Source of the DNA: Edaphobacter bradus | GTDB taxonomy: Bacteria > Acidobacteriota > Terriglobia > Terriglobales > Acidobacteriaceae | NCBI RefSeq assembly: GCF_025685645.1 | Contig: NZ_JAGSYF010000002.1 | Span: forward strand, 496,001-560,000 | Length of the DNA stretch: 64,000 nt | Reading direction: 5' to 3' | Shown here: positions 8,800-17,166 of the stretch, one piece after another | Numbering within the stretch: the stretch's first letter is position 1 | How the letters are laid out: every line of letters starts with the position of its first letter | Program-made: the position numbers and the translations under genes | Notes under the pieces: generated by a model | Told to the model about the DNA's origin: nothing | What the model saw: only the letters and a program-made list of their open reading frames with translations | Database searches by the model: none

Positions 8800-9732
8800 G
8801 TGGAGAATTTTCGGCTGAAGGTGTTTCGAACGGTCGCAGAGGGGTTGAGCTTTCGCAAAGCGGCCGAGGTGCTGCATCTCAGCCAGCCTGCTGTGAGCCA
8901 GCAGATCCGCGCGCTCGAAGAAGAGGCCGGCGTCCGGCTCTTTGACCGCGCAGGCGGCGAAGGCCACGGAACGCAGATCGCATTGACCGAGGCAGGCCGC
9001 GTCCTGCTCAAGTACGCCAACCGCGCCGCGCAGACCATGGCCGAGGCGCAGCGCGCGCTGGCGGCGCTCAACCACGAGGTGGCGGGCGAGCTTCGCCTCG
9101 GGGCTTCGACCACCGTGGCGCAGTATGTTCTGCCGCACATTCTGGGAGCCTTTCTGCGCCAGTATCCGCATGTGAAGCTCTCGGTCGTCAGCGGCAACAC
9201 GGAGCGGATCGTCCAGGTCGTCGCCGAGGAGCGCGTAGCCCTCGGGCTGATTGAAGGGCCGGCGATGCGGCGCGAGGTGAAGACAGAACGGATGACGCGC
9301 GATGAGATGGTGCTTATCGCAAGCCCGGACCATCCGTGGGCCGCGCTGAAGGGGTCGATCGATGTCGCGGAGCTGGCAAAAGTTCCCCTGGTGCTGCGCG
9401 AGCAGGGCTCAGGCTCCCGGCGCGTGGTGGAGCGCGCGCTGAAGCATGCGGGGCTGCCGCTGAAGTCGCTGCAGGTGGCGATGGAGCTGGACTCGACCGA
9501 GGCGATCATCTCCGGCGTAGAGGCCGGGTTGGGCGTGGGCTTTGTCTCGCGCTGGTCGGTGACCAAGGTGCTGCGGCTGGGGTCCGTGAGGGTTGTGCGG
9601 ATAAAAGGGCTGCAGATTGTGCGCGACTTCAGCTTTGTGCGCCTCGCCGGCACGGAGGCGGCAGGAGCCGCAGCCGTGTTCCAGCGATTTGCGCTGGCCG
9701 CCGTCGCAACTCCGGAGAAATCGGGCCGATAA
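8800..9732 (+). CDS. LysR-family transcriptional regulator (CysB/YeiE-like)
   Basis: The 310-residue protein begins with a winged helix-turn-helix (FRTVAEGLSFRKAAEVLHLSQPAVSQQIRALEEEAG) written here as one motif region at residues 6-45, followed by a periplasmic-binding-protein-like effector domain (GELRLGASTTVAQYVLP ... ISGVEAGLGVGFVSRW). GTG 8800 is chosen because GGAGAGG precedes it. It lies directly upstream of a YeiH-type membrane protein on the same strand, the same pairing as yeiE/yeiH in enterobacteria, so YeiH is the likely target. It is also divergent from murJ, about 90 bases apart. The effector is unknown. Confidence 0.87.
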   Translation: MENFRLKVFRTVAEGLSFRKAAEVLHLSQPAVSQQIRALEEEAGVRLFDRAGGEGHGTQIALTEAGRVLLKYANRAAQTMAEAQRALAALNHEVAGELRLGASTTVAQYVLPHILGAFLRQYPHVKLSVVSGNTERIVQVVAEERVALGLIEGPAMRREVKTERMTRDEMVLIASPDHPWAALKGSIDVAELAKVPLVLREQGSGSRRVVERALKHAGLPLKSLQVAMELDSTEAIISGVEAGLGVGFVSRWSVTKVLRLGSVRVVRIKGLQIVRDFSFVRLAGTEAAGAAAVFQRFALAAVATPEKSGR

Positions 9733-9748
9733 GATCAGCTTATTGGTG

Positions 9749-10735
9749 ATGCAAAAGTACGTCTCGACTCAACCCCTTCGGGGGTCGATGCTTAAAGACG
9801 TAATGACAAAGAACCTCTTCTTCATCGGAATCATTCTCGCGGCAAGCGGGCTCATCGGCCCCCCGTTTGCGCTGGCGCTGGGGCTTGTCTTCGGCCTGAT
9901 GGCGATCCATCCCTTCCACCGGGAGAGCAAACACCTCTCGAAGTTTCTGCTGCAGGCGGCGGTAGTCTGCATGGGCTTTGGGATGAACTTGAAGGAAGTA
10001 GTCCACGCGGGCAAGTCGGGATTCTTCTATACAGCGATCAGCATCACCGTTGCGTTGAGCCTCGGCATTCTGCTGGGCAAGATACTCACTGTGGGCAAGA
10101 CGCAGTCGCTGCTGATCAGCATGGGAACGGCGATCTGCGGAGGCAGCGCCATCGCCGCGATGGGGCCTGTGCTTGAGGCGGACGAAGAGGAGATGGCGGT
10201 CTCGCTCGGAACCGTCTTCGTGCTGAACTCGGTGGCGCTGCTGTTGTTTCCGTTCATCGGGCTCGCGCTGCATCTCTCGCAGACGCAGTTCGGGCTGTGG
10301 TCGGCGCTGGCGATTCACGATACAAGCTCCGTCGTGGGAGCCGGAGCCAAGTATGGGCCGACGGCGCTCGCCGTGGGGACGACAGTGAAGCTCGCTCGCG
10401 CGCTGTGGATCGTGCCGCTGGCCATCGGCACCGCGATGCTCCGGAAGAGCAAGGCCAAGGTGCAGTTGCCGTGGTTCATCCTTTACTTCTGCGTGGCGGC
10501 CGTGCTGGCCAGCTATGTTCCGCGGTGGATTCCCACATCGGTTCCGCTCTTCAGCGGCCTGAACCGGCTGGGACGCGCGGGCCTGACAGTAGTGCTCTTT
10601 TTGATCGGCACTGGAATCTCGCGCGAGACGTTGCGGCAGGTGGGAGTGCGGCCGATGATTCAGGGAGTCGCGCTCTGGATCGTCGTGGCAAGCGCGTCGC
10701 TCTGGGCGATCCACGCCGGGCTTATCCGGTTGTAA
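9749..10735 (+). CDS. YeiH-family (UPF0324) putative sulfate/anion exporter
   Basis: A 328-residue polytopic membrane protein of the YeiH family: NLFFIGIILAASGLIG opens the first helix, followed by family blocks KFLLQAAVVCMGFGMNL, GTAICGGSAIAAMGPV and LAIHDTSSVVGAGAKYG. About ten hydrophobic segments are visible. Members are annotated as putative sulfate exporters, but experimental evidence is thin. Three starts are possible: ATG 9749, ATG 9788 (with GGGGG just upstream) and ATG 9803 where homology begins; I report the longest. It follows the LysR gene by 16 bases. A UUCG hairpin lies between the first two starts. Confidence 0.82.
   Translation: MQKYVSTQPLRGSMLKDVMTKNLFFIGIILAASGLIGPPFALALGLVFGLMAIHPFHRESKHLSKFLLQAAVVCMGFGMNLKEVVHAGKSGFFYTAISITVALSLGILLGKILTVGKTQSLLISMGTAICGGSAIAAMGPVLEADEEEMAVSLGTVFVLNSVALLLFPFIGLALHLSQTQFGLWSALAIHDTSSVVGAGAKYGPTALAVGTTVKLARALWIVPLAIGTAMLRKSKAKVQLPWFILYFCVAAVLASYVPRWIPTSVPLFSGLNRLGRAGLTVVLFLIGTGISRETLRQVGVRPMIQGVALWIVVASASLWAIHAGLIRL
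9773..9786 (+). promoter_or_regulatory. UUCG-tetraloop hairpin at the yeiH-like start
   Basis: The sequence here folds as ACCCC-TTCG-GGGGT, a five-pair stem capped by the extra-stable UUCG tetraloop. It sits between the alternative starts at 9749 and 9788, and its 3' strand would provide the ribosome site for ATG 9788. It could hide that site, or simply be chance coding sequence if ATG 9749 is used. Confidence 0.35.
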
Positions 10736-10765
10736 GGGAGCCGGGCTCAGGATTGCAAAACCGGC

Positions 10766-11290
10766 TCAGGACTTCGGGTCGTCCTTCGGATCGACGGGCT
10801 GAGGCTGAAGATCGAAGAGCTTTTCTACGCCAGCGCGGCGGGGTGGCGCTGCCTGGCGAGGCGCGCGGATGGGATGGACAGCGGGCCGGGCCGGGGCCTT
10901 GGAGAGGAGCGCCAGAAGGTCGCTGAGGTCCTTCTGCAGCTTGCGAATCTGCTGTACGCTGACCGCGCCGGGATCGATGCCGAGCGCGAGCTGCGGGGCC
11001 TTCTGCTTCTGCTCTGTCTTGATGACCTGGCGCGCGCCGGGGATGGTGTAACCCTCGTTGTACAGAAGGCTCTTGATGTGGAGCGCGGTCTCGACGTCGC
11101 GACGGCGGTAGAGCCGCTGGCCCGTGCCGCCCTTATGCGGCTTGAGCTGCGGAAACTCGCTCTCCCAGAAACGCAGAACGTACGCCGGAACGTCGCAAAG
11201 GCGGGCGACCTCGCCGATGCGAAAGTACAGCTTGTCCGGAATGTCGGATCCGGAAGGCGGCTCTCTGCGGATTTGCTGGTGCTGCGCCAT
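10766..11290 (-). CDS. MerR-family transcriptional regulator
   Basis: The 174-residue protein has an N-terminal MerR winged-helix domain: LYFRIGEVARLCDVPAYVLRFWE (helix-turn-helix) and RLYRRRDVETALHIKSLLY (wing), then GYTIPGARQVI and a coiled dimerisation helix (IRKLQKDLSDLLALL). The C-terminal 45 residues are Pro/Arg-rich with no visible effector-binding domain or cysteine pair, so it is not a metal sensor of the classical sort. This short form resembles the HspR/MlrA-like acidobacterial regulators often next to unrelated genes. ATG 11290 is chosen for its GGAG eight bases upstream. It is convergent with the YeiH-like gene. Confidence 0.8.
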   Translation of the reverse strand: MAQHQQIRREPPSGSDIPDKLYFRIGEVARLCDVPAYVLRFWESEFPQLKPHKGGTGQRLYRRRDVETALHIKSLLYNEGYTIPGARQVIKTEQKQKAPQLALGIDPGAVSVQQIRKLQKDLSDLLALLSKAPARPAVHPIRAPRQAAPPRRAGVEKLFDLQPQPVDPKDDPKS

Positions 11291-11524
11291 GCCGAAGCTC
11301 CAGAAATACTTGCACTCAAGTATAGGATAGTCACTGCGGTGTCCGGAGTTTGCTGACACGCTTTTTTTTGTGAGAACGCGCTCGGAGACGGGCGAGAGTT
11401 GCGAGGCTATGCAACTTCCTGCCGTTACACCGCAAGAATGCAGTGCCCCGGCTGCCGAGCGCGGTCACCGCAGGCATGGAACCGCGAGGCCGCCCGAGGC
11501 GTATCGTTAAGTGCGGAGGATGAG

Positions 11525-12127
11525 ATGCGAGTACAACAAGCGCTTCTGGCGGTCGTAATGGGAGGAATGCTGACCATGACCGGCTGCCGGTTCAACTCCA
11601 GCAGGCAGGGTGACAGCGACAACGTAAAGATTGCGACGCCGTTCGGCGGCTTGCAGGTCAAGACCAACGACTCGGCCGTGGAAGATGGCCTGGGCCTGCC
11701 GATCTATCCCGGCGCGGAGCTGGTGAAGAAGGATAAGAATAACGGCGCAGCAGACGTGAACCTGAGCTTCGGCAAGTTCCACCTGCGCGTGAAGGCGGCC
11801 AGCTACCGGACTCCGGACGCGCCGGACAAGGTGCAAGCCTTCTATCGCGACGCGCTGAAGCGCTTCGGGACCGTCATCCAGTGCAGCAACGACAAGCCCG
11901 TCGGCACGCCCACCCGCACCGAGGAGGGCCTGACCTGCGACGACGACCACGGAAAGACCAAGGTCAACGTCAACTCCGATACCTCGGGCAAGATGGAGCT
12001 TAAGACAGGGTCGAAGCAGCACCAGCACATTGTCGCGATCGACCCAGAAGGTTCAGGAACGAAGTTCGGCGTGGTGGCGCTCGATCTTCCGGGGAACATC
12101 ACCGTCGACGAAGACAACCGGCAGTAG
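11525..12127 (+). CDS. Predicted lipoprotein of unknown function
   Basis: The 200-residue protein has a lipoprotein signal peptide ending in the lipobox LTMTGC (Cys at about residue 20), so the mature protein should be anchored in the periplasm or outer membrane. The body contains GLPIYPGAELV followed by LSFGKFHLRVKAASY and a segment with DKVQAFYRDALKRFG, a pattern seen in acidobacterial secreted proteins of unknown role. ATG 11525 has GGAGG upstream; the open frame extends further 5' but without any export signal. No family function can be assigned. It is convergent with the radical SAM gene, 21 bases apart. Confidence 0.72.
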   Translation: MRVQQALLAVVMGGMLTMTGCRFNSSRQGDSDNVKIATPFGGLQVKTNDSAVEDGLGLPIYPGAELVKKDKNNGAADVNLSFGKFHLRVKAASYRTPDAPDKVQAFYRDALKRFGTVIQCSNDKPVGTPTRTEEGLTCDDDHGKTKVNVNSDTSGKMELKTGSKQHQHIVAIDPEGSGTKFGVVALDLPGNITVDEDNRQ

Positions 12128-12148
12128 TCGCAACGTATTGCGGTTCGG

Positions 12149-13216
12149 CTATTGGATTTGTACGAGCTCAGCTTCGGGCTTGTGGGAGCCGGAGTTCGGA
12201 GTCACGGTGGAGTTCTGCGGGGCGCGCCAGTGGTCGATGTAACTGACCTGATGGACGCAGGAGATGGTGCAGCTCGGTGCGCAGCTTTTCTCGGTCAGAA
12301 ACTCACGCTTCACGTCCTCCGTGGTGTAGTTCGCCAGAGGAACTCCCGGATACCCGCGCTGCTGCGAGCAGTAGTGGACAAGGCCGTTCTCGCAAATATA
12401 GATGTAGCGCCCACCCGCGCGGCAGCGCCAGTCGTTCGTGCTTCCGTTGGCGATCGCCTCCTGGAAGTGATTGAAGCGGGAGTAGCTGCGGCGAGTAAGC
12501 CGGCGGACCTGGTCCCAGACGCGGCGCTCGGCCTCGCCGAGAGGCTTGAGCTGGCCGGAGCCGTCATGGATGATCCCAATGGTGGAGCTGAAGCCCAGCG
12601 CCAGAGCACGCTTCGACACCGTCAGGGCGTCCTGCGGATTGGCGATGCCTCCGCCGACGACCGAGTTGATGTTGACGTGAAAATCGGCGTGCTCGGCCAG
12701 CATCTGGAGCTTTTTGTCGAGGACCTTGAGGCTCTTCTTCGACACTTCGTCAGGCATGACGTTGTCGATCGAGATCTGCATGTGGTCGAGCCCGGCCTGG
12801 TTGAGCCGCTGGATGCGGTCGGGCATCAACAGATAGCCGTTGGTGATCATTCCGGCGATGGCGCCAGTCGAGCGGATGCGCGCGATGATGTCGTCGAGGT
12901 TCGGGTGGAGCAGCGGTTCGCCACCCGAGATGGTGATGACCGAAGTTCCGAGGCGGCCGAGATGGTCGATGCGGCGCAGCATCTCGTCCAGTGGCACGGG
13001 GTCGGAGTAGTCGTCGAACTCGTTGCAGTAGGTGCAGGAGAGGTTGCACCGTCGCATAGGCACGATGTGCGCCATGTAGGGGTGTTCCGTCGACTTGATG
13101 GCGGACCCGATGGAGCGGACCTCGCGGGCCTTGCGCGTGACGGCCTGCCAGCGCCGCCGGAGAGACATAGAATGCTTCACTGGCTTCAGGTCAGGGGTCG
13201 GATTCGTGGAAGACAT
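12149..13216 (-). CDS. Radical SAM protein with C-terminal Cys cluster
   Basis: The 355-residue protein has the radical SAM cluster motif CNLSCTYC (CxxxCxxC) in MRRCNLSCTYCNEFDD, the GGEP SAM-binding motif in ITISGGEPLLHPN, and a TIM-barrel-like middle. The C-terminal third holds CRAGGRYIYICENGLVHYC and later CAPSCTISCVHQ, reminiscent of the SPASM/twitch auxiliary Fe-S region. Such proteins modify peptides or act in cofactor or lipid synthesis; the substrate is not evident. ATG 13216 is chosen because GGAAG precedes it. No small precursor peptide gene was seen next to it; neighbours are the lipoprotein and a DUF3617 gene. Confidence 0.85.
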   Translation of the reverse strand: MSSTNPTPDLKPVKHSMSLRRRWQAVTRKAREVRSIGSAIKSTEHPYMAHIVPMRRCNLSCTYCNEFDDYSDPVPLDEMLRRIDHLGRLGTSVITISGGEPLLHPNLDDIIARIRSTGAIAGMITNGYLLMPDRIQRLNQAGLDHMQISIDNVMPDEVSKKSLKVLDKKLQMLAEHADFHVNINSVVGGGIANPQDALTVSKRALALGFSSTIGIIHDGSGQLKPLGEAERRVWDQVRRLTRRSYSRFNHFQEAIANGSTNDWRCRAGGRYIYICENGLVHYCSQQRGYPGVPLANYTTEDVKREFLTEKSCAPSCTISCVHQVSYIDHWRAPQNSTVTPNSGSHKPEAELVQIQ

Positions 13217-13388
13217 GATCTTCCACCATTTTACCCGGATGCCCTGTCCCAGGGCGACCTCATGTCGCGCGGGGGGGGGACGCACAAGGTATTCGGGGTG
13301 GCACGGATTTTCTCTTTCTTCCGCCCCTGCTCTGCCATAAAGTTAAGGCGCGCACGGGCCCTCACGCACTCGAATCTGGGAGAGATCC

Positions 13389-13868
13389 ATGCTTCCATCC
13401 ATGCTCCGGACGGGGCTTCGTATTACTTCACTCACCCTTTGCCTTATTGCCATCGCAGCCACCGCGCAGGCCCAGACCCGCAAGCCCGGACTATGGGAGG
13501 TGACTACGACGATGACCTTCCAGCAGCCGACAGGTGCCGGTGGTGCGCCGCGCACGACGCAGGTCTGCGTCACGCAGGAGCAGCTCGACAAGTACGGGGC
13601 CATTACTCCGCAGTCGGCTGGCTGCCACTTCACCAACGTCGTCAAGAATCTCACCGGCACGACCGCCGACATGGTCTGCAGCGGAAAGATGGACGGCAAG
13701 GGAGCGCTCGAGTCGTCATGGGCGGATGCCGACCACACCACGACCAAAGTCCACTTCACAGGCACGATGCCGCTGGGCGCCGTCGAGTGGACCTCGACCT
13801 CTTCCTATGTCTACAAGAGTCCCGACTGCGGCTCGGTGAAGCCAGTCGACGAACCGGCGGCCCACTAG
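13389..13868 (+). CDS. DUF3617 domain-containing exported protein
   Basis: A 159-residue protein with a clear signal peptide (hydrophobic run LTLCLIAIAATAQAQ, cleavage probably after AQA) and the DUF3617 pattern: RKPGLWEVTTTM at the mature start, a conserved Cys in QVCVTQEQL, a second in SAGCHF, a third in MVCSGKM, and a C-terminal SSYVYKSPDCG. DUF3617 proteins are small periplasmic beta-sheet proteins common in Proteobacteria and Acidobacteria; their function is unknown. It is convergent with the PDZ gene. Confidence 0.82.
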   Translation: MLPSMLRTGLRITSLTLCLIAIAATAQAQTRKPGLWEVTTTMTFQQPTGAGGAPRTTQVCVTQEQLDKYGAITPQSAGCHFTNVVKNLTGTTADMVCSGKMDGKGALESSWADADHTTTKVHFTGTMPLGAVEWTSTSSYVYKSPDCGSVKPVDEPAAH

Positions 13869-13881
13869 AGCTGCATAGTCA

Positions 13882-15054
13882 CTAATCCATGTGGTGGAAG
13901 ACCGGCATGTCGAATTGCATCTGCTGGCTCATGACCTCCGCGGCGGCCTGGATCTGGCGGCGAGCCTCTTCTAGCTGCCGCTGAAACTGCGGGTCGGCGG
14001 TGAGGTTGTGCATCTTGTCCATGAGCTGCTTCATCTCGGCGGAGTTGCGCATTGCCTCCACAGAGGGTTGAACTTCGGCAGCCATCTTGCCGGTGAGTTG
14101 GTCGATCATGGGCTCAAGCTGGGCCAGGATCGCGCGGGTCTGCTGTGCCTCGTCGCCAAAACCGAAGAACTCCTCAAGGTCCATGCCCGGCTCAAGCGAG
14201 GAACGCTTTTTCGCATCGGGCGTGAGAGTGAGGGCCTTCTCCTTCTTGTCGCGGAGAACGACCACGTTGACGGGCTTGCCGCGGTTCTCGTGGATTGTCT
14301 TGATCCAGTCGGTGCCGCTGGTAACCGGGACGGAGTTGACCTTGATGACCACGTCGCCCGCCTTGAGGCCGGCATCGGAGGCGGGGCTCTGCGGATCGAC
14401 GCTGCGGACGAGCAGGCCGGAGGCCCCCTGGGCTCCGAAGAACTCGGCCAGTTGCGGGCCCATGACCTCAAGCTTGGCTCCGGTGTAGGCAGCGCTGACG
14501 ATCATGTTGGTTCCAAGCAGACCGCGCGAGCCCTTGAGTGCGCCGGTGGCCGGCGAAGAGGGCGGCGACGCCTTGAAGAAGCCGCTGCCTGCGTGGAAGT
14601 AGGCCGATGAAGAATCCGGCGGTTCAGGGACGGTGTAGTGCTGCTCCCATGCCTGGCGCTCAACATCTTCGCGGTTGGCGAGCTGCGTGGTGATGGTGCG
14701 CTGCTGGCCGTCGCGGCTGATGAGGAGGGTCACCTGATGGCCCGCCGGGGTCTCGCGGAGCATGCGGCGAAGCTGCTCTTCGCCCTCGACGATCTGGCCG
14801 TTCATTTGAAGGATGACGTCGTGGACCAACAAGCCGGCTTTGCAGGCGGGGCCGTCATGATCGAGCGAGATGACCTCGGCGCCGCGGGTCTCCTTGAGCT
14901 TGAGCGGGGCCAGCTGGTCCTCAGTGATGTCGCGGAGATCGACACCGAGGTAGCCCTGGGTACCTCGACTGGGCGGGCCGGCGGCGAAGCCGGGGGTGAC
15001 CGCTGCCACAGCCGCCAGCAGGATGAGAGCTCCGATTGCAACCCGGGTCTTCAT
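13882..15054 (-). CDS. Exported protein with two PDZ domains
   Basis: The 390-residue protein has a signal peptide (MKTRVAIGALILLAAVAAVTPG region) and two PDZ domains: one at about residues 35-125 (GYLGVDLRDITEDQLAPL, GPACKAGLLVHDVIL) and one at about 195-285 (SPASDAGLKAGDVVIKVN). No protease domain is present, so it is a peptide-binding or adaptor protein rather than an HtrA enzyme. The C-terminal quarter is helical and Met/Gln-rich. It is the third gene of a minus-strand cluster, 46 bases after the anti-sigma candidate, which suggests it senses or binds envelope proteins in that regulatory circuit. Confidence 0.82.
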   Translation of the reverse strand: MKTRVAIGALILLAAVAAVTPGFAAGPPSRGTQGYLGVDLRDITEDQLAPLKLKETRGAEVISLDHDGPACKAGLLVHDVILQMNGQIVEGEEQLRRMLRETPAGHQVTLLISRDGQQRTITTQLANREDVERQAWEQHYTVPEPPDSSSAYFHAGSGFFKASPPSSPATGALKGSRGLLGTNMIVSAAYTGAKLEVMGPQLAEFFGAQGASGLLVRSVDPQSPASDAGLKAGDVVIKVNSVPVTSGTDWIKTIHENRGKPVNVVVLRDKKEKALTLTPDAKKRSSLEPGMDLEEFFGFGDEAQQTRAILAQLEPMIDQLTGKMAAEVQPSVEAMRNSAEMKQLMDKMHNLTADPQFQRQLEEARRQIQAAAEVMSQQMQFDMPVFHHMD

Positions 15055-15100
15055 CGTTGTGTACCTCACGTCCTGACCATGCCTTGAACGTTGCATGGGT

Positions 15101-16060
15101 TTACTGAATCGAGCCTGCATCCTGCAGCGCGTTGAACGACGCGGTGCGGATGTAAGGGTTCTCGTCCTGCGTGGAGACGGTGCGCAGCACCTGACGGACG
15201 CTGGAGTCCTGATGGACAGGCTCAAGCAGACCGATGGCGGCGGTCCGCACCTGTGCGTTGGGATCGCGCATCAGCGCCTCAAGAACGGCGTCGCGGACGC
15301 GCTGGTCCTGACCGACGTACGGCTGGAGGCCTTCGAGGGCCTTGAGCCTGACGCCGGCATCCTTGTCATAACGCAGCGAAACGAGCAGCGCGCTGCGGAT
15401 GCCCTTGCCGTCATCGCCGGAGGTGCAGGAGTGGCCGGCCTTGCACTCGCTGGCGAGCAGCGAGACCGTCTGCGAACGTATGCCTTCGGTTGAGGCTGTG
15501 GCTCCCTTGAGGAGCAGATCGCGAATCTCAGGCGAGTCGAGCGAGCCCTCCATCGTCTCCGGAACGACGCGGTTGTAGTGCACCTGCACGAGCTCGGAGT
15601 CGGGCGTCTCGACGATGCCGGTGATGTTGGCGATCGCCCCCTGGGTCTGGTTCGTGAACATCACGGGAGCCTTCGGCCTGGGCTGGTGGGCGACCTGGTA
15701 CTTGTCGACGAAATTGCCGCCGAGGAAACCGACGCCAAGCAGGAGCGTCGCCAGCGCGGGCGCGTGCCGAACATGGCCGACCCAGGCGAAGAAGTTCGTC
15801 CGCAGGCGACTGAAGAGACCATGCGGAGGGATCATATCGAGCGCCTCGTCGAGACGCAGGCGGCTCTGGGCGATCAGGTTCGGCGAAGGCTCAACCACGG
15901 GCAGAAGCGCAAGCCGCTGCTCGAGGGCGTGTATCGCATTCAGCTCGGCGCGGCACTCCTCGCACTCGGCGAGGTGCTGCTCGAACGGGCCGGCCAGCTC
16001 ATCGGGGAGCTCGCCGTAGTACGCCAGAAGAATGTTGTCCCTTGTTGCTTCACACTTCAT
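15101..16060 (-). CDS. Membrane anti-sigma factor candidate with zinc-finger and HEAT-repeat domains
   Basis: The 319-residue protein starts with a ZAS/zf-HC2 domain (HLAECEECRAEL, the His-x3-Cys-x2-Cys zinc motif), which in this family binds and holds an ECF sigma factor. A membrane segment follows near residue 105 (APALATLLLGVGFLGG). The part beyond it, probably periplasmic, has HEAT-like helical pairs (LLVSLRYDKDAGVRLKALEGL, LMRDPNAQVRTAAIGLLEP). It lies 80 bases downstream of the sigma factor gene on the same strand. The order sigma, anti-sigma, PDZ resembles RpoE-RseA-type systems; the HEAT output domain is unusual. Confidence 0.83.
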   Translation of the reverse strand: MKCEATRDNILLAYYGELPDELAGPFEQHLAECEECRAELNAIHALEQRLALLPVVEPSPNLIAQSRLRLDEALDMIPPHGLFSRLRTNFFAWVGHVRHAPALATLLLGVGFLGGNFVDKYQVAHQPRPKAPVMFTNQTQGAIANITGIVETPDSELVQVHYNRVVPETMEGSLDSPEIRDLLLKGATASTEGIRSQTVSLLASECKAGHSCTSGDDGKGIRSALLVSLRYDKDAGVRLKALEGLQPYVGQDQRVRDAVLEALMRDPNAQVRTAAIGLLEPVHQDSSVRQVLRTVSTQDENPYIRTASFNALQDAGSIQ

Positions 16061-16140
16061 TGGTCTTTACCTCAACTAGCCTCAAAAAGTTTTTCTATTC
16101 GGGTCTGTTCTGCTCGCCCATCGTTTTTTCGTTCCTGCTG

Positions 16141-16803
16141 CTACGAGATACCCTTCAGCTCAGCGAGATTGGCCCGCAGCTTTCGCGTGGCGCGGAAGAG
16201 CGTGTTCTTGGCCGTCTCCTCCGTGGTGCTCAACATCTCTCCAATCGTGCGCAACTTCAAACCCTGGTAGTGCTTCAGCTCAAAGACCGTGCGCTCGCGC
16301 GGGGTGAGCTTGCTGAGCGCCTCGTTGATGCGCTCGCCCATAATCTTGCGTTCCAGCTCGCGGGCGGGATTCGACATCGCCCGCTCGTCGGAGATATTGG
16401 CCAGCAGGTCCATCTCGTCGCCGCTTGAATCGACGACGGTGGCCGGGTCTTCGCGGCGGCTCTTGCGGCGGCGAAGCTGGTCCAGGCACAGGTTCGTCAC
16501 AATGCGGTACAGCCAGGTGTAGAAGCTGCACTCGAACCGGAAATTCCCCAGGTGGCGATAGGCCTTGATGAAGGCCTCCTGGTGCACGTCCTGCGCGTCC
16601 TGCTCGTTGCCGAGCATGTGCAGGGCGAGCCGCAGAACGCTCTGGTCGTAGCGACGGACGAGGGCGTCGAAGGCCGCACGATGCCCCTTTTGCGCCTCGC
16701 GGATCAGTTCGTCGTCCTCGATGCGCTGCTGAGCGCGGGCCTGGAGCTGCTCCTGCGTAAGCTTGCCGCTACGGGCGCCGGGTTGGGTCGCTGCCTTGGC
16801 CAT
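16141..16803 (-). CDS. ECF-type RNA polymerase sigma factor
   Basis: The 220-residue protein has sigma region 2 (DALVRRYDQSVLRLALHML, DAQDVHQEAFIKAYRHL, FYTWLYRIVTNLCLDQLRR) and region 4 (LSKLTPRERTVFELKHYQGLK, then EMLSTTEETAKNTLFRATRKLR), the two domains of extracytoplasmic-function sigma factors. ATG 16803 is selected; the frame is open to ATG 16944, adding 47 low-complexity residues, and which start is used is uncertain. The anti-sigma candidate and PDZ gene follow. A perfect 16-base palindrome at 16950-16965 lies upstream and may be a control site. Confidence 0.9.
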   Translation of the reverse strand: MAKAATQPGARSGKLTQEQLQARAQQRIEDDELIREAQKGHRAAFDALVRRYDQSVLRLALHMLGNEQDAQDVHQEAFIKAYRHLGNFRFECSFYTWLYRIVTNLCLDQLRRRKSRREDPATVVDSSGDEMDLLANISDERAMSNPARELERKIMGERINEALSKLTPRERTVFELKHYQGLKLRTIGEMLSTTEETAKNTLFRATRKLRANLAELKGIS

Positions 16804-17166
16804 GCTTGGCAACGATTTTACTGCCCCGGCAGCACTGCCCGGCCTGTATCCGAGAGCAAAGGGACTCGGACGCCGTCCACGAGGAGCTACAGCAAGCGGA
16901 GAAGCCAACTCCCCGCCAAGGTCTATCCCGATCGCTTCATCCATACGTTCTGACTCCGGAGTCAGGTAATGCGCTTTCCACTTCTATAGACCTCGGGTCG
17001 GGGATAAAGGTAAGCAGGCTGTCAAAACGGGGTCGGGAAAACATCTGGAGAACGTCTCCGCCACCGCCGGAACGCCTCCCTCCCCTGGCCCGGCCCCGCA
17101 TCCCCCGAAAGTGGCAGAAGGCAGTGTAGACTAAGGGTTTGGCCGCGAAGCCAAAAAACCGATTCC
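16804..17166. other. Divergent intergenic region between sigma factor and phosphoesterase genes
   Basis: About 360 bases without a confident gene. The part to 16944 is open in the sigma-factor frame and could be its 5' coding extension. Beyond it are a perfect palindrome (16950-16965) and, just before the phosphoesterase start, a short inverted repeat TTTGGC/GCCAAA (17139-17156). No convincing sigma-70 promoter pair was recognised by eye. Confidence 0.5.
16950..16965. promoter_or_regulatory. Perfect 16-base palindrome upstream of the ECF sigma gene
   Basis: CTGACTCCGGAGTCAG reads the same on both strands with no spacer. It lies 147 bases before the chosen sigma-factor ATG (or 6 bases before the longer alternative) and about 200 bases before the divergent phosphoesterase. 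A dimeric repressor operator is a reasonable guess; chance cannot be excluded for a single copy. Confidence 0.4.

Noticed and set aside
7060..9333. 757-codon minus-strand open frame extending murJ upstream
   Set aside because: The upstream 209 codons run antisense through the LysR gene and have no MurJ similarity; a start at 8706 fits the family length.
12152..13885. 577-codon plus-strand open frame
   Set aside because: Antisense to the radical SAM gene; the true protein is on the minus strand with CxxxCxxC.
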